From Torreya grandis (taxonomy: Eukaryota; Streptophyta; Pinopsida; Cupressales; Taxaceae), in assembly GCA_037957365.1 (NCBI GenBank), contig JARHVA010000021.1:2676501-2740500 (forward strand): a stretch of 64,000 nt of DNA, given 5' to 3'. Each line of letters opens with the position of its first letter. The stretch's first letter is position 1. Positions 56,901 through 64,000 of this stretch are shown here, piece by piece. Position numbers and translations under genes: made by a program. The notes beneath the pieces are model-generated. The model ran no database searches. It had not been told where the DNA came from and worked only from the letters and a program-made list of their open reading frames with translations.

Positions 56901-58487
56901 TGTAAGCTACAAATGTATAAAAAAGGGCTAGAAAGGACTATCACAAGCATGCTTGGAATGTCCATACAATGTGTCAAACCTTCAAATTTGGCATGGAGAA
57001 TGCTTAGGAGGTAATTGAACTAAATCAAACACTTCATGGAAGTTTTAAATGTGTGGGATTTTTATAGATCAAGAACTCAATTCCTAGGCTTAGGAGGGCT
57101 AAGAGAGACCTAATTAGAGAGAGAAAATGGGCTAAAAAGTATACTTCCACTCACTTTCAGGTCTAAAACTTGGCATAGAGCTACAAGGGGATATTGGATC
57201 CTCAAATATATGCTCAATTTTATAGGATCATCTATACACTATCCTACACAAGGAGGTTTATGTATTTTCAAGGCTATAAGAAAGTGAGTCTAAATGAGAG
57301 CTTTAGGTATAAAATGAGATCTTGGTAGTTGTTTGAGATATCCAAATGAATTGTTCTAGGTTTGATATGATATAAAGAGGATATCCATGGAGAGAGGATA
57401 CCTTTTTAAAGACAAACTCAATATTTGACACTTGCAAGCAAGATAGGTGTAGTAAGGCCAAGTGGACTTCAAGACACCTAAGGAGTTATAATCATTATTA
57501 TAACATCAGTTATGAAGAATCCTAAACTGATGCAAGGTGTCAAGAATTGGAGAAGAAGGTGAATCAACATGATTTGATGACTAAAGTGTGCCATTTGTCC
57601 ATCACAAGCCAAGGTAAAGGGTAGTTTTAAAGTGAAAGGCAAGGTGTCAAGAAAAGTTTCAAACTTCTACACCATGTGGAAGAGGAAAGCATCTTTAGGA
57701 GAACACAGTTGTCCTTTAAGACATGATGGAGTAGTTTATAACTATTTTTTGTTTGTAATTATCTTGAGAGACATTTGTAAACCTATATCTTCTATGCGTT
57801 TCTCTTCTCTTTTCTCTCACTTTTCTATATATTTAGCCTTGATAGGCCATGTTTGTATCCTCCACTTGGGTATGGATAAGCCCTACCCATTTTCAAGCCT
57901 TTGATCAATGATAAAATTCTAGTTTTACCTCCTCCTTTGACTAGTTTCAATGTGTGTGCATGACTAGTATATATTGTTAAGTGATTCACCATGATTCCTT
58001 GACATGTTTGCCCTTTTCTTACATTCATGTTTAGTTTGAAACTTCTTTGCAGGTCTTACGAAGTGTCCAAGTGAAGTGTGAAAGGTTTAGTGAATTGTCT
58101 ATTCATTAGTGTCACTATATGACCTCTTGACTAGTCCTCCTATCCCAAGCATCTTTTACAACCTTAATGTGAAATGCCAATGTAGAGAGGTAGATTAGCA
58201 GTAGTGTTTATTATAGGTTAGTCTTATGGTTGAAGTGTAAATGCAGCTAGTTGGTAGTGGTCAAGTATATTTGGTGCATCACCTCCATCAGAATATGTTT
58301 CTCTCTCTTTTCCTAGCAAGTTGGTAGAGTAGTTTGTGAGCCTAAGTGATTCATTAAGGGGATCTATCCATTTAATCTAGAGATTCAATCCAACATTATG
58401 CAACCCATAACCTAAGATTATCTCCATGTTATTATAAATTTAGAAGGATTGAACTACCTTCCAAGGGTGCAAATTTGATTGATAACA
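53935..58487 (+). repeat. Element H: ~4.55-kb solo LTR inserted in F's RT
   Basis: The block starts TGTTGACCAATTTTGACC and ends GATAACA, matching the TGTTGGCC...CATAACA ends of element D's LTR on its sense strand. Flanks ATTCT (53930-53934) and ATTAT (58488-58492) fit a 5-bp duplication with one change. F's RT resumes beyond it. Near the 3' end TTGGTGCATCACCTCC (58271) and CCAAGGGTGCAAATT mirror D's LTR. No coding domain lies inside. Other content: an inverted repeat TTTTGACC/GGTCAAAA at 53945-53965 and a GGACC-TTCG-GGTCC stem-loop at 56645-56658. It may hide a further unrecognised insertion. Confidence 0.65.
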
Positions 58488-58830
58488 ATTATTTTCTTAT
58501 GATTTTGTTGATAATTTTGATTATTTAAAATAAGTTTACAAGTGTTGAGAAATTTGATCCTTTTCAATACTAACTGGTCTTCTTTGGGCATGTGGTTAGA
58601 GATGGGGAACCGAGTATTGATATATTGAAGGTACATACCATAGTGAAATGGCCAAAACTTTCTAATGTGATTTAAATAAGGATATTTATTGATGTAATTT
58701 AATATTTGAGGAAGTTCATCAAGAATTTATCTTCCATAGCCACACCTTTGCATACCACGACAATAAGTGGTAAGACTTTTATCTGGGATAAGTGTTTTTG
58801 CTTGAATAAAACAAACTATTTTTTTAGAAA
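58488..58830 (+). pseudogene. Element F reverse transcriptase, second part
   Basis: It reads FVDNFDYLK (decayed FxDD box), VEKFDPFQY, LVFFGHVVRDGEPSIDILKV, KWPKLSNV, then YLRKFIKNLSSIATPLHT and FIWDKC. This is the RT thumb and connection of gypsy pol (FLGHVVS...V-x-x-WP...FIKDFSSIA-x-PL). It directly continues the RT that stops at 53934. RNase H beyond 58830 is not readable except perhaps RMRPIGFHM at about 58875. Confidence 0.75.
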
Positions 58831-60505
58831 TCATGGTACACCTTTTTTGGTCTTTAAATTTTGGTCTTGATTGAGGATGCGTCCAATTGGTTTTCACATG
58901 TTCAATTATTGTTTTATAATGAAGGTGTTTTTAAGTGCATAATCAAGTCTCAAAATAATTTCCATTGTGTAGACCAAGTCTGAGCGATAAATTTTCATAT
59001 ATAAAAATTTGTTTGGAAACGTCATTTTGAGTCTGAAAATTGAACCAATTTTTTTTGTTCCCCTTGGAACTAGGTTAGCTCCCAACCCTATTCTTAGAAT
59101 AGGTTTAGCCCACAACCTTATTCCTAGAACCAAAATGTGGGTTATTTTTTGGCCATAAATTTTGATCCATATTTCCATTTTTGATGTAGTCTATTGTATT
59201 GAAAATATGGTTAATACAAGTTGTAAAACCTGTTAATGATTTAATTTCATGACTTTGTTGATTTTGTACACTACATATTTTATATGTTTGGTGCCTTTTG
59301 CCTTTATCATGGAAATAATACGCTTTATTTTATTTTGATAGTGTTGAAAAAGGAGGGAAAGCATGATTTGCATGACATGAATTTTCAACAAGCTTGGACT
59401 ACCATGAATGATTTTGGCATTTGGTGCCTTTAAAAAGTGATTTTCTCCATTGGATCTGGGCTACGATTGGTGACCTCTAATTTATTGATGCAACCAACTT
59501 ATGGAGGGAAAATTTATTCTAAGATATGGACATAGTGCCTATATAAGGCCAATAAGAAGACTTTAGAAGTGGCTAGTTCATTTTTTTTATTAGTGGATAA
59601 TTAGAGGAATAGACATTATTTTTTTTGCATTTTCTTGCTTTCCTAGCTAGGGTTTCAATTATTTACAACTATGGGATATGTTGTTATGATTATAATTATG
59701 AAATTAAATTTATTATGGTGAGTCCAAACAAGATCTTCATACAATATATTTAAATTTAAAGGTCGTGGATTTTTTCCATTACCTGCGCATGTATATGGTG
59801 GTTTTGTTCCTCTCTCTTCATAGTTGAGTTATTCTCAGACTTCAACACCATATTTATTTATGTCTGTGTATATTGGTTAGAAAAAATATTGGTTTCATGA
59901 GTTTTATCTAATCAAATAGATTAGATCCATCTTCACCACAAAACAAGCTCACTTCTTTTTCTTTACCCTTATCTTTTGTCTTTTTTTTAACGAATATGTT
60001 AGATTAGGTTTAGAGTAGGACTGCATTATAATATACTTTTGAAAATTTAAATCTCTTAATTAAAAATATTCATTGATAATATAAAATGACAAATGTGTGC
60101 AATGAAATGAAATGTTGATGAATTCGTTGTAGTTATTGGTTATATTTGAATGTGTTGATTCTTTTGGGAAATTTATATAAACATCTCTCTCATTTTGTTA
60201 GGGCTTACCAACATGCCCCTTGATTAGAATAATAAACACATAAGGAAACTAGGTTATCCAATATGACATGACTTGGTGATATAAACCTTTGGGACATTTT
60301 GTCTCTTTTTAGGGGAGGTTGGGTGAATTTTTACTCTACCTAAGATGGTGTTCCAAATGACTTATCAATAGACTGTAACTAAAGGGAAGGGTGAACCCAA
60401 GCTTTAACATTTTATATCCATTGCCTAAATTGAGGTGTTTCAGTTATCAAACAAGAAAATATAAGAATTAACATGAGTTCAAAGTCCATTTAAGGTGACT
60501 TTTAT
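58831..60505. other. Unassigned DNA between F and G, possible LTR of G
   Basis: No gene is recognised. A TATA-like CCTATATAAGGCC is at 59539-59551, and TGTTGAAAAAGGAGGG at 59342 could mark an LTR start for element G, whose Gag follows at 60506. I found no matching second LTR in the window, so this is only suggestive. A tandem-like CTATTCTTAGAATAGG / TTATTCCTAGAACC pair is at 59088-59131. Confidence 0.35.
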
Positions 60506-61990
60506 TTGTTATACCTCATAAAACACAAAAAAACTAGACTTGGTAAAGGAAAATCCAAAACTAGACATATTAATTCAGCCAATAGTTTGCCAACAACTAT
60601 TGTTCCTTTAGCCAACAATTTTGATATCCCTCTAAATCCACCAATGGATGCTACTTGGCTAGGAGGAGGTAATTATATTGTGAATATTCAAGGAGTTACC
60701 CATAATTTACCTAAGAATCCTAAGAAATTATGTCCGTATGTACATAGTGGGATTCGAATTGCATATGAACACATATAAGATTTTAAGGATACCATAATAA
60801 TAAATTAGATCCAAAATGAGGATGTCGCTTGAAAATTTTACCCTTATACCTTGGATGAAATGGCTTTTGGTTGGTATCTTAGCTTACTGGATGGATCTGG
60901 TACCTCTTGGAATGATCTTGAATTTGTGTTTGTTAAACATTTTAGAGTGCCTCTTGGTCCTGTAATATGATACCATCAATTTGGTGCTACCCATAGAGAA
61001 CTTAATGATCCCATGAGTATGTTTAACACTCATTTTCATAAGCTATACATGAGTTTGAAAGATCCATACACACAAATAGAACTTATTGTTATTCATACTT
61101 ATTTAAGAGCTTTAGATCCAATGACTTCTATGTTTGTCAAAAGAACTCCAACAACACTTGCATCATTGTCTTCAATATATCATGAAGCCATAAACATTGA
61201 ATAAAAAATGATGCCATAAGGATATGGTGATATTCCATTACCTTAATTAGGATAGCTAGTCACATTCAATCAAATTCCAATGATTAATCAAACTCATGCA
61301 AAACACCCCACTAATGAACCCAATTCTTGGTGCCTCATATCCAACCCAAGTTTTTTTTTATAACCCAACACATTTGAATTACATGCATATGAATCAACAT
61401 TTTATTTCAAATCATATTTTTCCTTAAGTGAATAATTAACAAAGTATCCTTGTGTCATAAAATAACACTACCATTACACCTAGTGTAAGTAGTCATGCTA
61501 GTTTAACTAGTAATAAACAATCTAAACCTAATTTTTTAAATAATTAAATACCTAAAAAAATTGTTTATAATCAAATGACACATGCTATTCCCACATTTCT
61601 TAATGATACCACACGTGTGGTTAACACAACCCCACAAATTAGAAATAATAGAAATTTGAATTTGAATACAAAAATAGGAAATCTAAAACAAATGGTTCAA
61701 ATACTGACTAATGACATCATTGATTTATGAAGACAAGTACCTCAAAATCAAAATCACTCCATGAATAACACAAATAATTATAAATTTTAATTTATAAATG
61801 ACTAATAGTAAATGGAAAACTAGGCCTAATAATGAAGGTGTGCCTAGTCATTTTGATAACACAAATCAAACTAATATCAATGCTAGCAACTTAGTGAATT
61901 CAATAGATTTGGCATTGACTACTTGGTGTAGACTGCATAATACAAATAATCATATTGAAACTGATTGATCTGATTTTAAATTAGTTTCAA
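60506..61990 (+). pseudogene. Element G Gag (Ty3/gypsy)
   Basis: The frame from 60506 includes NPPMDATWLGGGNYIVNIQG. The retrotrans_gag core follows: DEMAFGWYLSLLDGSGTSWN at about 60855, VFVKHFR at 60930, then ELNDPMSMFNTHFHKLYMSL and a second helical block. At about 61925 WCRLHNTNNHIETD-stop-SDF resembles a zinc finger whose last Cys codon is a stop. The order and wording are of the Tat/Athila side of gypsy. Several stops and one frame change occur. Confidence 0.75.
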
Positions 61991-62574
61991 ACATTTTCCA
62001 AATTTTTTTTCTAGAGAATGTACCTGCACCTGAAAATAATCCAAATAAAATTGGAGGGAAACCAAAACACTACTTTAGTTTTAAAAACTTAAGAATTCCC
62101 AAGTGAAAGTGATAATGAATGAGAAGAAAATTTGGAAGAATTTTAGGCATATCAACAATATCAAAGGGGAAAAATTACATGTTGAGGAGTAAAACGAAGA
62201 CAACTTTAACAACCTCTACTCCTCCAACTGGCACTCAAGTTCCACCTGATGAAAATGTTATCAATAACACTCTTTCACCTAAAGGACCTATCACATATTC
62301 ATAATTAAAGAATAATTTTTCATCTTTACAAATAGATAAAATTTTAGAGAAAATCAAATTTGGATACAACATTGTTGAGGGTTTTAAAAAGACCAAAGTT
62401 AATGTATCAATGTATAAGTTGCTTCAAATGACTGATCAAAAGGAGTTGTTATTGACAACTTTGTCTTCTCCAAGAGGAAAATAAATTAGTGAAGTGGATA
62501 ATGCTCATGTTTCCATTTATAAAGAAAAAAATTGAAACTCCTCCATTTTTCATAAAAAATATTTTTTTTGGTAA
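61991..62574 (+). other. Element G gag-protease linker
   Basis: Short frames with Thr/Pro-rich wording (TSTPPTGTQVPPDEN near 62210) and KILEKIKFGYNIVEGFKKTK with NVSMYKLLQMTDQ (62340-62440), typical of the region before gypsy protease. Stops separate the segments. Confidence 0.5.
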
Positions 62575-62985
62575 AATTTACATAATTGCTTGGTGGATTC
62601 AGGTGCCTCAAGTAACGTGATGCCATTTTTAGTGTGTCAAAAGTTGTGATTGACTCCTACTATTAAAAAGTGGTTCAATTGGATAAATAAAAAGTCAAGG
62701 TGGTTGGTGAATTGAATCATATTCACATATAATTAACTTCAAATAATAAGGTATAATAGTTTATTGAAATCCAAGTAGTGGACATACTTGATGTTTATAG
62801 TATGTTGCTTAGTAGGGACTGGTCTAGAGCACTAAATGGATACATGTTTAAATTATATTACATGTGGCTCCTATGGCATGGTATGCCAAATCAAATCAAA
62901 ATTGAAAGAGAGCTAAGAATGAATCACTTAATCACAAAATACAACAATAACAATGAGATATTATTTATGGAATCATAATTGGGAG
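62575..62985 (+). pseudogene. Element G aspartic protease
   Basis: CLVDSGASSNVMPFLVCQKL at 62587-62646 has an intact DSGA active site. After a stop and frame change the tail reads VVDILDVYSMLLSRDWSRAL (62776-62840) and LNGYM. It is the best-preserved protease of the window. The same LLSRDW-type tail occurs in element B. Confidence 0.8.
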
Positions 62986-63562
62986 TTTATACTATTCAAA
63001 TTAGAATGAGAGTTGAAGAGGTTATGTTTGTTGGAAATGCTTCATTTGTCAAGCAAAAGGTAGTCAAGGAAAATTACAATAAATTTTATTTTGATGACAC
63101 AACAATTGTTTTAGACAAAACACACAAAAATACAAGTGTAAATATGTTATACATGCAATAGGAAGCAAAGAATCTAAGTGATCAGCTTGAATATGGAGTT
63201 TGAAGGCCAAAACCAATAGATGAAGGGTATACATTCTATGCATATGTAATAATTTCACCATACATTGCTATTTGTACATTTGAAGATCTAATTCGTGGTG
63301 AATAATATGTATAATATAATGTTCTCGTGTTCCTCTCAACATTAAAAGTGGTTAAAATAGAAGTAACTTTGAGCATGACAGTCTAGATAAAGAAGAAAAG
63401 TCAACAAGGTTTAAATTTGAATATGGCTCCATTAAAAAAAAAATCTACCCTTACTCCAACTGATGAGGAAGTGACTGAAAGAATCAAAGGATCATTTCAA
63501 AATGATGAACAAGAAATGTAAACTCTTGATGTAAAAATGAAGAATAATGAAGGTGATATTTT
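62986..63562 (+). other. Element G spacer, with RT/RNase H missing
   Basis: Frames here (e.g. FVGNASFVKQKVVKENYNKF, and PTDEEVTERIKGSF near 63460) look like the linker after protease. Only ~580 bp separate protease from integrase, whereas elements B and D devote 2-3 kb to RNase H and RT there. No YxDD or RNase H motif is present, implying an internal deletion near 63560. Confidence 0.55.
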
Positions 63563-63990
63563 TTGTATCACTCTTGTCTTAGAATCAGAAATAAAGTAAC
63601 TAAAATTGGGATCAACTTCCTCAAGGAACACATTGTTACTAGGTTTGGGATTCCATTTGTTTTGTTTTGTTTTGTGATAATGACCTTGATTTTTCCTTTT
63701 TATAATTTAATGAATGGGCATATGACAACAATAAAATCCTCAAACTTTCTTTCAATTATTATCTGTAAGGTAATGATGTTGTTGAATCTACAAGTAAAAA
63801 TTTATTAGATCTGATTAAGGAAATGTTGGATAAGAATCCTTAGGATAAGGTACATGAGAAAAAAGGACTATAGACACTTCATGTCAATTCTATTATGTCT
63901 TCTATTAATACTTTCAACCTTACCAAAATCACTATTCTTATAATCATTGATTAATCCCACTGAATCAAGCCTAATCATTCCTCTAATAGG
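63563..63990 (+). pseudogene. Element G integrase core, partial
   Basis: NFLKEHIVTRFGIPFVLFC at 63617-63673 continues in another frame as DNDLDFS (second catalytic Asp), then GNDVVESTSKNLLDLIKEML near 63765-63825, where the Glu of the DDE triad is retained (VVES). Element D has the same LTRFGVPS and NGLVKSTNK blocks. The first Asp block is deleted with RT. The element runs off the window end. Confidence 0.75.
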
Positions 63991-64000
63991 AAAATCCATG

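Noticed and set aside
1..64000. Host protein-coding genes with introns
   Set aside because: Apart from the small 17048-17478 block, no exon-like stretch with a recognisable host protein was found on either strand.

Overview
The window is plant nuclear repeat DNA. It is AT-rich, contains no supportable host gene, and is almost entirely LTR retrotransposons, with Ty3/gypsy (chromovirus and Tat/Ogre-like) and Ty1/copia families both present. The elements are old, carry many stop codons and are inserted into one another. This suits a very large, slowly purged plant genome. A conifer or other gymnosperm is a reasonable guess, but no sequence here proves the taxon. All identities come from reading translations and comparing repeats by eye.

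Layout. 1-4301: the 3' end of a plus-strand chromovirus (integrase, chromodomain, polypurine tract, LTR), then unassigned DNA. 4302-42131: a four-element, three-level nest, all members on the minus strand. Element A (gypsy-like, about 9.3 kb once emptied) has LTRs at 4302-5593 and 20649-21729 + 41926-42131. Element B (gypsy, 9516-17841, perfect ATACT target duplication) sits in A's gag. Element C (copia-type, 21730-41925) sits in A's 5' LTR. Element D (gypsy, 24891-36138) sits in C. 42132-45955: unassigned DNA leading into the 5' LTR of element F. 45956-51552: element E, a structurally complete Tork/TNT1-like copia element with a perfect GAATA duplication, inserted in F's LTR just upstream of F's primer site. 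51553-58830: element F, a plus-strand gypsy gag-PR-RT, whose RT is split by H, a solo LTR of about 4.55 kb (53935-58487). 58831-60505: unassigned. 60506-64000: element G, a plus-strand gypsy gag-PR-integrase with RT and RNase H deleted, running off the window.

How the genes relate. Each coding unit is a retroelement Gag (capsid), protease, reverse transcriptase/RNase H or integrase, and all are broken. B and D share an order in which a second, archaeal-type RNase H lies upstream of RT. A and C appear to carry gag but no pol and would have depended on other elements. E keeps a single reading frame across its whole polyprotein and is interrupted only by stop codons.

Most interesting signals: an array of six stem-loops in each LTR of A; a GACGTC-centred palindrome array in both LTRs of E and again inside its polyprotein; the upstream RNase H of B and D; a near-palindromic motif shared by the LTRs of B, D and H; and a ~430-bp insert in one LTR of B that resembles the 5' end of a host gene. 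I found no non-transposon system.
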